A program made the position numbers and the translations under genes. A DNA stretch of 12,294 nucleotides from Desulfobacterales bacterium (lineage in GTDB: Bacteria > Desulfobacterota > Desulfobacteria > Desulfobacterales > RPRI01), in assembly GCA_030689795.1 (NCBI GenBank), contig JAUYEO010000072.1:1-12294 (forward strand). Direction: 5' to 3'. The notes under the pieces are model-generated. The model worked only from the letters and a program-made list of their open reading frames with translations. It was not told the origin of the DNA and made no database searches. How positions within the stretch are numbered: position 1 is the stretch's first letter; each line of letters opens with the position of its first letter. Positions 1-6,479 of this stretch are shown here, in pieces.

Positions 1-112
1 TGTTTTGTCAATGAATTATCAGGAAATAGAGATCGCACAAAAAGGCCGTTTCCGGAGGGAAACTGATTAAACCCTGAAAAGGCTGGTCGTTTTGGATATC
101 AATCCGGCAAGA

Positions 113-153
113 GATATTTTCTATAGGAAATACGTAGTCTCATAGAAAATATC
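113..153. repeat. Perfect 12-bp inverted repeat, AT-rich
   Basis: GATATTTTCTAT at 113-124 is the exact reverse complement of ATAGAAAATATC at 142-153, with a 17-base spacer. No run of T follows, so it is not a standard intrinsic terminator. It could be an operator for the yedF promoter or a structure at the 3' end of the preceding transcript. Its function is unknown. Confidence 0.7.
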
Positions 154-214
154 AATTAGACACCACAAACAGGCAAGTGTTATGTAAAGAAAAGGGCTCA
201 AGGATTCGAGGGGT

Positions 215-235
215 TCCGCCATACCGATTGGCGGA
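215..235. repeat. GC-rich hairpin, shared with 8090-8110
   Basis: TCCGCCA at 215-221 and TTGGCGGA at 228-235 form a stem around a 6-base variable loop. The same two arms with a different loop of the same length occur at 8090-8110, so this is a dispersed hairpin module and not a chance palindrome. Confidence 0.65.
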
Positions 236-317
236 CCTACGGCAGAGGGCAGAGGGTCCTGGGATTCAAGGGATTCAGGGATTGGGAGAATAAACTCATA
301 AATATACCGAGGTGAAT

Positions 318-911
318 ATGAATAAACTGATATGCACGGGGCTTGCGTGCCCGCAGCCTGTCCTGATTACAAGAAAATATCTTGAAGAAAATCCTGCCGC
401 CGGCAGCGTCACTGTTGTTGTCGACAACCGGGCTGCCGCAGAAAATATAGTCCGGTTTCTGGAAAATTCCGGATTTACCGCCGGTATTACAACTATTGAA
501 AATGGCTTTGAAATTGAGGGATCACGCATTAAAGGAGACGAGGTTCAATGCAGTCGGTTTGATCCTTCGGAAAGCAAAAAAACCCTTATCATGATTACAA
601 ACGACGTCATAGGAAACGGCGACAGGGAACTTGGCGAAAAACTTATGCAAAATTTCCTGAAGACGCTTCCTGAAATGGGCGATTCCCTCTGGCGACTTGT
701 TTTCTTAAATGAAGGCGTAAAGCTTTCGGTAAAAGATTCACCGGCCCTCCCGGCACTCACTCAGCTTGAAACCATGGGCGTCAGCATTCTTGTCTGCGGC
801 ACCTGCCTCGACTATTATTCCTTGCTTGACAAGAAAGGAATTGGTATAATTACAAACATGCTTGATATTGTGACAAGCTTACAAGCTGCCGACAAAATCA
901 TCAATATTTAA
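318..911 (+). CDS. YedF-type sulfurtransferase-like selenium metabolism protein
   Basis: A 197-residue two-domain protein. The N-terminal 75 or so residues are a TusA/SirA-like domain with the signature CPQPV (Cys11), the persulfide-carrying cysteine position in this family. The remainder is a DsrE-like domain with a CGTC motif at residues 160-163, followed by LDYY, as is usual in YedF proteins. The family is linked by genome context to selenium metabolism and usually sits near selD; selD is not visible here, so the link rests on family knowledge. I chose the ATG at 318 because GAGGTG (309-314) lies just upstream as ribosome binding site. A GTG at 312 is in frame but falls inside that site. 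It likely acts in the cytoplasm moving sulfur or selenium. The exact substrate is unknown. Confidence 0.88.
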   Translation: MNKLICTGLACPQPVLITRKYLEENPAAGSVTVVVDNRAAAENIVRFLENSGFTAGITTIENGFEIEGSRIKGDEVQCSRFDPSESKKTLIMITNDVIGNGDRELGEKLMQNFLKTLPEMGDSLWRLVFLNEGVKLSVKDSPALPALTQLETMGVSILVCGTCLDYYSLLDKKGIGIITNMLDIVTSLQAADKIINI

Positions 912-920
912 AAATATATA

Positions 921-1073
921 ACTATTTACGAAACCTTCATAATTCAGACGGCAAAGTAAAAAGCTCATTATGCAAGGCGCGCAAATCTTGAGGAATGAAG
1001 CGTACATATAAGTACGCTGCAATGACGAAAGATGAAGCGCAACACAGCAGAATGACTTTTTACGAAGCCGTCA
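921..1073. repeat. Inverted-terminus repeat element 1 (yedF-ridA spacer)
   Basis: The right end (1054-1073) is GACTTTTTACGAAGCCGTCA, the exact inverse of the family terminus. The left end near 921-937 is degraded. Bases 938-966 (ATAATTCAGACGGCAAAGT and following) match the reverse complement of 5376-5404 in element 3, so the two are the same family in opposite orientation. This copy also carries a middle section absent from element 3, including a stem GCGTAC (1000-1005) / GTACGC (1012-1017). The element ends one base before the ridA ribosome binding site. It encodes no recognisable protein and resembles a non-autonomous MITE- or REP-like repeat. Confidence 0.7.
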
Positions 1074-1087
1074 GGGGAGGGATATTT

Positions 1088-1468
1088 ATGGCTCTCAAAG
1101 CGATACAGACCGATAAAGCGCCTGCAGCAATAGGCCCGTATTCCCAGGGAATAGTCTCGGGTAACCTTCTTTTTGTAAGCGGCCAGATCGGCATAAAACC
1201 CGAAACGGGAGAACTTGCAGGCCCTGATTTTACTTCTCAGGCAAAACAGTCATTGATGAACCTGTCGCAAATCGTAATTGAAGCAGGATCAGATCTTTCC
1301 AGGGTTGTCTCCGTGGATGTTTTCCTGACGTCCATGGGTAACTTTTCGGAATTCAATAAAATCTACCAGGCGTTTTTCCCGGGCATAAAGCCTGCTCGCG
1401 CAGTCATTGAAGTAAGCGGCCTTCCAAAAGGCGCATGCATCGAAATTAAATGCATAGCAGCATTATAG
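1088..1468 (+). CDS. ridA: RidA family enamine/imine deaminase
   Basis: A 126-residue protein of the YjgF/YER057c/UK114 (RidA) family, matching the family's usual length. RidA proteins hydrolyse reactive enamines and imines such as 2-aminoacrylate, protecting PLP enzymes; they work as trimers with active sites at subunit interfaces. Visible hallmarks are GPYSQ (Tyr18), FVSGQ (Ser31), Asn90, the key PARA arginine (Arg104) that binds the substrate carboxylate, and IEI near the C-terminus (Glu119). The frame stays open back to an ATG at 995, but that stretch is repeat sequence. The ATG at 1088 has GGGGAGG at 1074-1080 and gives the standard N-terminus. The putA gene follows, so a role alongside amino-acid breakdown is plausible but inferred. 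Confidence 0.92.
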   Translation: MALKAIQTDKAPAAIGPYSQGIVSGNLLFVSGQIGIKPETGELAGPDFTSQAKQSLMNLSQIVIEAGSDLSRVVSVDVFLTSMGNFSEFNKIYQAFFPGIKPARAVIEVSGLPKGACIEIKCIAAL

Positions 1469-1595
1469 ACGACTTTGTAAAAAGTTAATTTTTCACACGA
1501 AGGCACAAAGGCACGAGGAAAGGCCTGTTGAAACATTCAGGTATTCTTTGTGTCCTCCGTGATCTTTGTGTGAGAACGACTTTTTTACGAAGGCA
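1467..1595. repeat. Inverted-terminus repeat element 2 (ridA-putA spacer)
   Basis: The left end (1467-1486, ending GTAAAAAGTT) matches the family terminus at 16 of 20 positions and overlaps the ridA stop codon. The right end (1578-1595, GACTTTTTTACGAAGGCA) is a degraded inverse. Between them sits a different, imperfect inverted repeat: TTCACACGAAGGCACAAAGG near 1491 against CTTTGTGTCCTCCGTG...TTTGTGTGA near 1542-1573. The nested layout, an outer terminus around an unrelated palindrome, recurs in element 4. No coding content. Confidence 0.6.
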
Positions 1596-1637
1596 TTTAA
1601 TAGACCTGAAGTTAAGAACACGTACCTTGGAGGAAAA

Positions 1638-4600
1638 GTGATTCATCCGGATAAAAACGATATAATGGCAAAATCCGTTTTGCTGGCGGAATCCTGGCAG
1701 AAAAGGGCCAACGAGCTTTTAACGCACGAAGAAAAAGGGATACAGGAGCAGATGCTAAGGCTCCTGACACATCCGCTGGATAAGATTGTTTTAACCAAAA
1801 TAATAGATCAGAGCTTCCGTTCCGATAATGCCTCACGGGTTGCAGATCAGGTCAACAGCATTCTGAGGGAATTCGGGGTTCCTGATTTTTTTTCATCGTT
1901 TGAAAAGATTCTGATACAGATGTTCCTCGGGCTCGGCAGGCATTTTCCATATTTTTCAGTACCGAGGATGATCGAAAAGATGCGCCACAACAGCAGCCGC
2001 GCGATTATTCCAGGTGAACCCGACATGCTCCATGCGCACCTCCAAAAAAGAAAGAATCAGGGCGTCCGGATGAATATCAACCATCTCGGAGAAGCGGTCC
2101 TGGGCGAAGAGGAGGCGGGCCGGAGGCTGAAGACCTATGCCGAAGACCTCAGAAACCCTGAAATAGAATATATTTCGATAAAAATTTCGACGATATACTC
2201 CCAGATTCATTCCCTTGCATTCGAGCACTCTGTAAAAATATTGAAAGAACGCCTCTCCCTGCTTTACAGGATTGCCCGCGACAACCATTTTATGCGCAAA
2301 GACGGAACCATGGTTCCCAAATTCGTGAATCTTGACATGGAAGAATACAGGGATCTTGAAATTACTACCGCAGCTTTCATAAGAACCCTTGATGAAGATG
2401 AATTCAAAAATTACTCCGCGGGCATAGTGCTGCAGGCCTATCTGCCGGATTCCTTTCCGATACAAAAAGAGTTGACGACATGGGCGAAAGAAAGGGTCAA
2501 AAAGGGCGGAAGTCCAGTAAAGCTGAGGATAGTCAAGGGCGCCAACATGGAGATGGAGCTGTTCGATGCCGCAGTCCACGGCTGGATGTCCGCGCCCTAT
2601 GACAACAAACTTGATGTTGACGCAAACTTCAAACGTATGGTCGATTATGGCATGGATCCGGAAAATATAAGGGCTGTCCAGCTTGGAATCGCCTCCCATA
2701 ATCTTTTTGAGCTTGCTTACGCCTTCAACCTTGCAAAACAGAATAATGTTTCAGACTATTTCTATTTTGAAATGCTGGAAGGAATGGCCGATCACATAAG
2801 AAGGGCTATCCAGGAGACAACCGGGGATATACTCCTTTACGCGCCCGTTGCGGCAAAAGACCAGTTTATAAACGCAATCGGATATCTTATCAGAAGGCTC
2901 GATGAAAACACAGCTAAAGATAATTTCCTGCGCTACGCCTGCAATCTTAAGACCGGTTCAAAAGAGTGGACATTTTTAATGGAGCAGTTCATAGCCTCCT
3001 TTCATCACAAAGCCAAAGCCGGAACCACGCCAAGACGTATTCAGAACAGAATAACAGAATCGCAACAGCGAGCGCAGCCCCCGCTGCTTACGGCGGAGTT
3101 AGCGAGTGAATTTAAAACAGACGCTATTCCCTACGATCGAAGCTTACCCGCTGCTTGCGGCGGGGAGCTTCAATCCTTTCCGCAAACAGGCGGTACCTTT
3201 TTAAAAAATGAATTCAGCAATGAACCCGACACGGACTGGGCTCTTTTTCCAAACAGAAGATGGGCCGAAGAGATAAAAATCAGGTGGGAGAAAAAAGACG
3301 GCGATAATCCTGAAAAAATACTGCTGGTCACAGCCGGAGAAGAGATATTTGCAGGGCGGCAGACAAAAAAATGCTTTGATCCGTCACAGCCTGATATTTG
3401 CACAGCAATATATGCAACTGCATCGGATGAGGACGTAAACAAATCGGTCCTGATCGCCAAAGCGGACCCGGACGGATGGAGAAAAAAAACATTAAGGCAG
3501 CGCCGTGAAATCCTGTCGAAGGCGGCAGTGGAGCTGAGGAAGGCAAGAGGAGATCTTATCGGAGCGGCAGCATGCACGGGTAAGATTTTCACCGAGTCGG
3601 ACCCCGAGGTTTCCGAAGCTGTCGACTTTGCCGAATATTACCCGTATTCAGCCGAGACCTTCGACGGAATTGAAAGCGTAAAATGCACGGGAAAAGGTGT
3701 CGGGCTGGTTATTTCTCCCTGGAACTTTCCCGTGGCAATCCCCTGCGGCGGAATAGTATCCTCGCTTGCAGCCGGCAACACGGTTATTTTCAAGCCGTCC
3801 TCAGAGGCCGTGCTTCCGGCCTGGATTCTCTGCAAATGTTTCTGGAAAGCAGGTGTTTCGAAAAACACACTGCAATTCCTGCCGTGCTCAGGATCAGGCA
3901 CAGGAGCAGGACTTGTAAACCATCCCGATATCGATTTTATAATTTTGACCGGCGGAACTGAAACCGGCCTTAAAATACTGAAACAAAGACCCGGCATCTT
4001 CCTTGCCGCCGAAACAGGAGGCAAGAACGCGACCATAGTAACCGCCATGTCCGACAGGGACCAGGCTATAAAGAACGTGCTTCACTCGGCATTCGGCAAC
4101 AGCGGCCAGAAATGCTCGGCAACATCCCTTCTGATCCTTGAGAAAGAGGTGTATGAAGACGAAAATTTCAGAAAACAGCTTGTTGACGCGGCAAGAAGCT
4201 ACAGGGTCGGGTCGGCATGGCATTTTGAAAATAAAATGGGACCTCTTATCCATCCTCCGGAAGGAGACCTCAAAAGGGCCATCGAAAAGCTTGAACCGGG
4301 AGAAACCTGGATACTTGAACCGGAAAATATTGAAGGAAACCCGCACATGTGGACTCCCGGCATTAAATGGGGAGTTTCTCCAGGCTCCTTCACACACATG
4401 ACCGAATTCTTCGGCCCCATACTGGCAGTGATGTGCGCTAAAGATCTCGAACACGCAGTTGAACTTGTAAACCGGACCGGCTACGGCCTGACATCAGGAC
4501 TTGAAAGCCTCGACAAGCGCGAGCAGAAACAGTGGAAAGAAAGAGTCAGGGCCGGCAATCTTTATATCAACAGGGGAACAACCGGAGCGATAGTTCTTCG

Positions 4601-5351
4601 CCAGCCTTTCGGTGGAATGGGCAAATCGGCAATAGGCGCCGGAATCAAGGCAGGCGGTCCCAATTATGTTGCTCAGTTTATGAACTTTGAAGACATCTCA
4701 TATCCAAAAGCAGGGGTTGTAAAAAACGATCACGCGCTTCTGCGGATAGCGCAGGAGTGGAATCAGAAATTAAACTGGAGCGGATTCAAAGATTTTAAAG
4801 AGGATATATATAAAACGGTAAGGGCGGTAAAAAGTTATCTTTACAATGCGGAGCAGGAATTTTTTCCTGAAAAGGATTATTTCCATTTACGGGGGCAGGA
4901 TAATATATTGCGCTACATTCCCGCAGGCAAAGTTGCTATCCGCCTTCATGAAGATGATACGCTTTTTGATCTTCTTGCCCGTATAGCTGCAGCAAAAATT
5001 TCGCGGTGCGAACCTTTTGTCAGTATCCCGGTTGAACTTGATAATTCAATTGCTTCTTTTTTGGACTGCACCGAAGGTAAGATTTTTATTCAAGACACCC
5101 CAGTTTTACGTCAGGCAGATTCAGAGCTTATTGAAATGATAAAGAAAATTCAGCGTATCCGGTATGCTGCACCCGAACGGGTTTTACCGGAAATCCTGAA
5201 TCATGCTGCAAATACGGGATTTTATATTGCAAGATCACGGGTCGTCATGGAAGGCAGGATCGAACTTCTCCACTATTTCCAGGAACAGAGCATCTGCGAC
5301 AGTTATCACCGGTACGGCAACCTCGGGGAACGAAGTATGACGGCTTCGTAA
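1638..5351 (+). CDS. putA: Bifunctional proline dehydrogenase / P5C dehydrogenase (PutA)
   Basis: Oxidises proline to glutamate: an FAD proline dehydrogenase makes delta-1-pyrroline-5-carboxylate, and an NAD(P) aldehyde dehydrogenase oxidises the semialdehyde. With the GTG at 1638 (GGAGG at 1629-1633) it has 1237 residues. The frame stays open to a TTG at 1566, but that lies in repeat element 2 with no binding site; an ATG at 1665 is the third option. The barrel is at about residues 80-460, with RIVKGAN (Arg297, Lys300) and RRLDE (419-423). The aldehyde dehydrogenase domain has PWNFP (Asn696), AETGG (Glu792), GQKCS (catalytic Cys826) and EFFGP (Glu923). A tail of about 190 residues ends in YHRYGNLG, as in longer PutA proteins. 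No N-terminal DNA-binding ribbon-helix-helix is seen, so it is probably not its own repressor. The linker at about 471-518 is built from palindromic repeat, and the stop codon lies in element 3. Confidence 0.94.
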   Translation: MIHPDKNDIMAKSVLLAESWQKRANELLTHEEKGIQEQMLRLLTHPLDKIVLTKIIDQSFRSDNASRVADQVNSILREFGVPDFFSSFEKILIQMFLGLGRHFPYFSVPRMIEKMRHNSSRAIIPGEPDMLHAHLQKRKNQGVRMNINHLGEAVLGEEEAGRRLKTYAEDLRNPEIEYISIKISTIYSQIHSLAFEHSVKILKERLSLLYRIARDNHFMRKDGTMVPKFVNLDMEEYRDLEITTAAFIRTLDEDEFKNYSAGIVLQAYLPDSFPIQKELTTWAKERVKKGGSPVKLRIVKGANMEMELFDAAVHGWMSAPYDNKLDVDANFKRMVDYGMDPENIRAVQLGIASHNLFELAYAFNLAKQNNVSDYFYFEMLEGMADHIRRAIQETTGDILLYAPVAAKDQFINAIGYLIRRLDENTAKDNFLRYACNLKTGSKEWTFLMEQFIASFHHKAKAGTTPRRIQNRITESQQRAQPPLLTAELASEFKTDAIPYDRSLPAACGGELQSFPQTGGTFLKNEFSNEPDTDWALFPNRRWAEEIKIRWEKKDGDNPEKILLVTAGEEIFAGRQTKKCFDPSQPDICTAIYATASDEDVNKSVLIAKADPDGWRKKTLRQRREILSKAAVELRKARGDLIGAAACTGKIFTESDPEVSEAVDFAEYYPYSAETFDGIESVKCTGKGVGLVISPWNFPVAIPCGGIVSSLAAGNTVIFKPSSEAVLPAWILCKCFWKAGVSKNTLQFLPCSGSGTGAGLVNHPDIDFIILTGGTETGLKILKQRPGIFLAAETGGKNATIVTAMSDRDQAIKNVLHSAFGNSGQKCSATSLLILEKEVYEDENFRKQLVDAARSYRVGSAWHFENKMGPLIHPPEGDLKRAIEKLEPGETWILEPENIEGNPHMWTPGIKWGVSPGSFTHMTEFFGPILAVMCAKDLEHAVELVNRTGYGLTSGLESLDKREQKQWKERVRAGNLYINRGTTGAIVLRQPFGGMGKSAIGAGIKAGGPNYVAQFMNFEDISYPKAGVVKNDHALLRIAQEWNQKLNWSGFKDFKEDIYKTVRAVKSYLYNAEQEFFPEKDYFHLRGQDNILRYIPAGKVAIRLHEDDTLFDLLARIAAAKISRCEPFVSIPVELDNSIASFLDCTEGKIFIQDTPVLRQADSELIEMIKKIQRIRYAAPERVLPEILNHAANTGFYIARSRVVMEGRIELLHYFQEQSICDSYHRYGNLGERSMTAS
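3064..3175. repeat. Palindromic repeat inside putA, in frame
   Basis: Bases 3135-3175 form a near-perfect palindrome: GATCGAAGCT at the left, AGCTTCAATC at the right, and CCCGC/GCGGG around a TGCTTGCG centre. Bases 3064-3107 hold a related hairpin with CCGCTGCTTACGGCGG at its core. Both lie in the stretch joining the two catalytic domains of PutA and are read through without a stop or frameshift. They code for a low-complexity linker with no family conservation that I can see. Confidence 0.65.
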
Positions 5352-5424
5352 AAAGCCATTCTGTCCGCCGCTGCTGAGGCTCTTAACGTTGCCGTCCGAA
5401 TTGTGACTTTTTACCAAACCGTCA
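5338..5424. repeat. Inverted-terminus repeat element 3 (putA 3' end)
   Basis: This 87-base element has the clearest termini of the family: TGACGGCTTCGTAAAAAGCC at 5338-5357 and GACTTTTTACCAAACCGTCA at 5405-5424. The TAA stop of putA (5349-5351) lies inside the left terminus, so the final residues MTAS of PutA are encoded by repeat. Its inner part (5376-5404) matches element 1 in reverse orientation. Transcribed, the whole unit could fold as a hairpin and might protect or end the putA mRNA. Confidence 0.75.
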
Positions 5425-5426
5425 AG

Positions 5427-5460
5427 TATCATTTGACATAAATAGCTCAAATGATAATAT
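5427..5460 (+). promoter_or_regulatory. Putative sigma70-type promoter with overlapping operator palindrome
   Basis: TTGACA at 5433-5438 and TAATAT at 5455-5460 are separated by 16 bases, a good match to a housekeeping promoter. The same stretch is a perfect inverted repeat: TATCATTTGA (5427-5436), a 10-base spacer, then TCAAATGATA (5447-5456). The arms overlap the -35 and -10 boxes, which fits a repressor site. It lies just after element 3 and ahead of the FecR-domain gene and lnt. This is inferred from sequence alone; the regulator is not visible. Confidence 0.45.
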
Positions 5461-5522
5461 CAAGAAAAGATGCGGACATGAAGAATTATAATTTAAGGCC
5501 TGATATCCGCAGGAGAAATATT

Positions 5523-6476
5523 ATGATGACCAATAATGGATTAAAAGAAACCATATTAACAGGGGTTTTCAAGATATTTGTCTTATCCTTATTATGCCTT
5601 CCCTTTTTAACCGGATTATCACATGCCGGGACATTGATGCCGGAAGGTCTTGTCATTAAAGATAAATTTCTCCCCGGCAAGGGCTTTTCCATTGGAAAAG
5701 TTTCCCTGGTACAGGCAGATGTCATCATTATCCATTCGGACAGGAAATACGGATACAGGGCTAAAAAAGATATACCCCTTTTTGAAGGAGATACCATTAT
5801 TACTAAGGAGAAGGGGCGTATAGAGGCTGTTTTAAACGACGGCAGCACAATTATTCTTGTTCCCCAAACCAGCATCGAGCTTTCAGAAAGCGTTTATAAC
5901 CAGGCAGGAGGAATCAGATCTTCGCTCATAAATATGGCTCTAGGGAAAGCCCGCTTTCTTGTCACAAAATTGGCCAATTTCAAAAGGTCAGAATTTAAAG
6001 TAAAAACAGAAACAGCTATAGCCGGAGTCAGGGGCTCCGATTTCATCGTAAAAACATCTCCAGGCTTTACGGAGATATCGGCCCTTGCAAAAACAAGCCT
6101 TGAAGTCGCAAGCACTTTATCGCCGGATAAGCTCACCATCCTTTCCGAATATGAAAAAACCTTTGTTGAAAAAGGTGCGCTTCCATCCCCTGTTGTAAAA
6201 ATCCCGGCTGAAGAGATTAACCGGATACAAAATGAATTTCAGGCTTCTCCGGGGAGCAAATTATCAGAAGGGAGCGTTATCATTAACAAATTTTCAGGAA
6301 AGAACGTGACAAATATCGCGATCGGGAAAGGAAGCGAAGCGAACCTCGGCACTGTAAGCGTGAAAGGCTCAAATATTAAAGGAGCCGTTATTAATGATTC
6401 CACAGCGACAAACGTCTCCAATATAGCCGCTGGAACCGACACCAAGGCAAACACAGGCTCTGTTGTGCTTGAATAA
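5523..6476 (+). CDS. Secreted FecR-domain protein
   Basis: From the ATG at 5523 (AGGAGA at 5511-5516; an ATG at 5526 is also possible) this is 317 residues. Residues 1-35 form a signal peptide: a charged start, a hydrophobic core and a likely cut after SHA. Residues about 65-200 are a FecR domain, with LFEGDTI, LNDGSTIILVPQTSIEL and the typical FKVKTETAIAGVRGSDFIV. FecR domains outside iron signalling occur in many secreted proteins of unknown role; no sigma factor or TonB receptor is nearby, so iron signalling is not supported. The last 68 residues hold imperfect repeats rich in Asn, Gly, Ser and Thr (NVTNIAIGKGSEAN, NVSNIAAGTDTKAN), suggesting a beta-rich surface or matrix segment. Only 3 bases separate it from lnt, so the two are probably co-transcribed. 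Precise function unknown. Confidence 0.85.
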   Translation: MMTNNGLKETILTGVFKIFVLSLLCLPFLTGLSHAGTLMPEGLVIKDKFLPGKGFSIGKVSLVQADVIIIHSDRKYGYRAKKDIPLFEGDTIITKEKGRIEAVLNDGSTIILVPQTSIELSESVYNQAGGIRSSLINMALGKARFLVTKLANFKRSEFKVKTETAIAGVRGSDFIVKTSPGFTEISALAKTSLEVASTLSPDKLTILSEYEKTFVEKGALPSPVVKIPAEEINRIQNEFQASPGSKLSEGSVIINKFSGKNVTNIAIGKGSEANLGTVSVKGSNIKGAVINDSTATNVSNIAAGTDTKANTGSVVLE

Positions 6477-6479
6477 CAG

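Larger units (their letters stand above)
1..317. other. Non-coding leader region upstream of yedF
   Basis: No convincing complete gene lies here. An open frame from the window edge ends at a TAA at 68-70 and could be the last 22 codons of an upstream gene. A second frame also runs from the edge to a TGA at 64-66, so the choice cannot be made. The rest holds a perfect 12-bp inverted repeat (113-124 with 142-153), a TCCGCC/GGCGGA hairpin (215-235), two copies of CAGAGGG (243-256) and nearly three copies of GGGATTCA (261-283). A promoter for yedF must lie here or further upstream, but I cannot point to a clear one. Confidence 0.6.

Noticed and set aside
995..1087. Upstream extension of ridA to an ATG at 995
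   Set aside because: The extra 31 codons are repeat element 1 sequence; the ATG at 1088 has a strong ribosome site and gives the standard family N-terminus.
921..1595. CRISPR array or insertion sequence in the repeat-rich spacers
   Set aside because: The repeats are inverted pairs, not regularly spaced direct repeats, and no cas gene or transposase is present.
1566..1637. Start of putA at TTG 1566
   Set aside because: It begins inside repeat element 2 and has no ribosome site. GTG 1638 with GGAGG is better, although experimental proof is lacking.
1956..2699. A 247-codon open frame on the - strand inside putA
   Set aside because: It lies fully opposite conserved proline dehydrogenase sequence, has no recognisable motifs or binding site, and is explained by codon bias of putA on the other strand. 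The same holds for the other antisense frames under putA, prfB and the thiamine fusion.
3894..4454. A 186-codon - strand frame under the aldehyde dehydrogenase domain
   Set aside because: It runs opposite the catalytic Cys and Glu region of PutA, with no features of its own; a shadow frame.
5338..5424. Element 3 as a plain intrinsic terminator for putA
   Set aside because: It can fold as a hairpin, but there is no T-run after it on the + strand and the same termini occur at three other places, including ahead of genes. A role in transcript ending is not excluded.
5523..6476. FecR-domain protein as part of an iron-uptake signalling system
   Set aside because: No ECF sigma factor or TonB-dependent receptor is nearby, and the protein has a secretion signal and a repetitive tail instead of an anti-sigma region.
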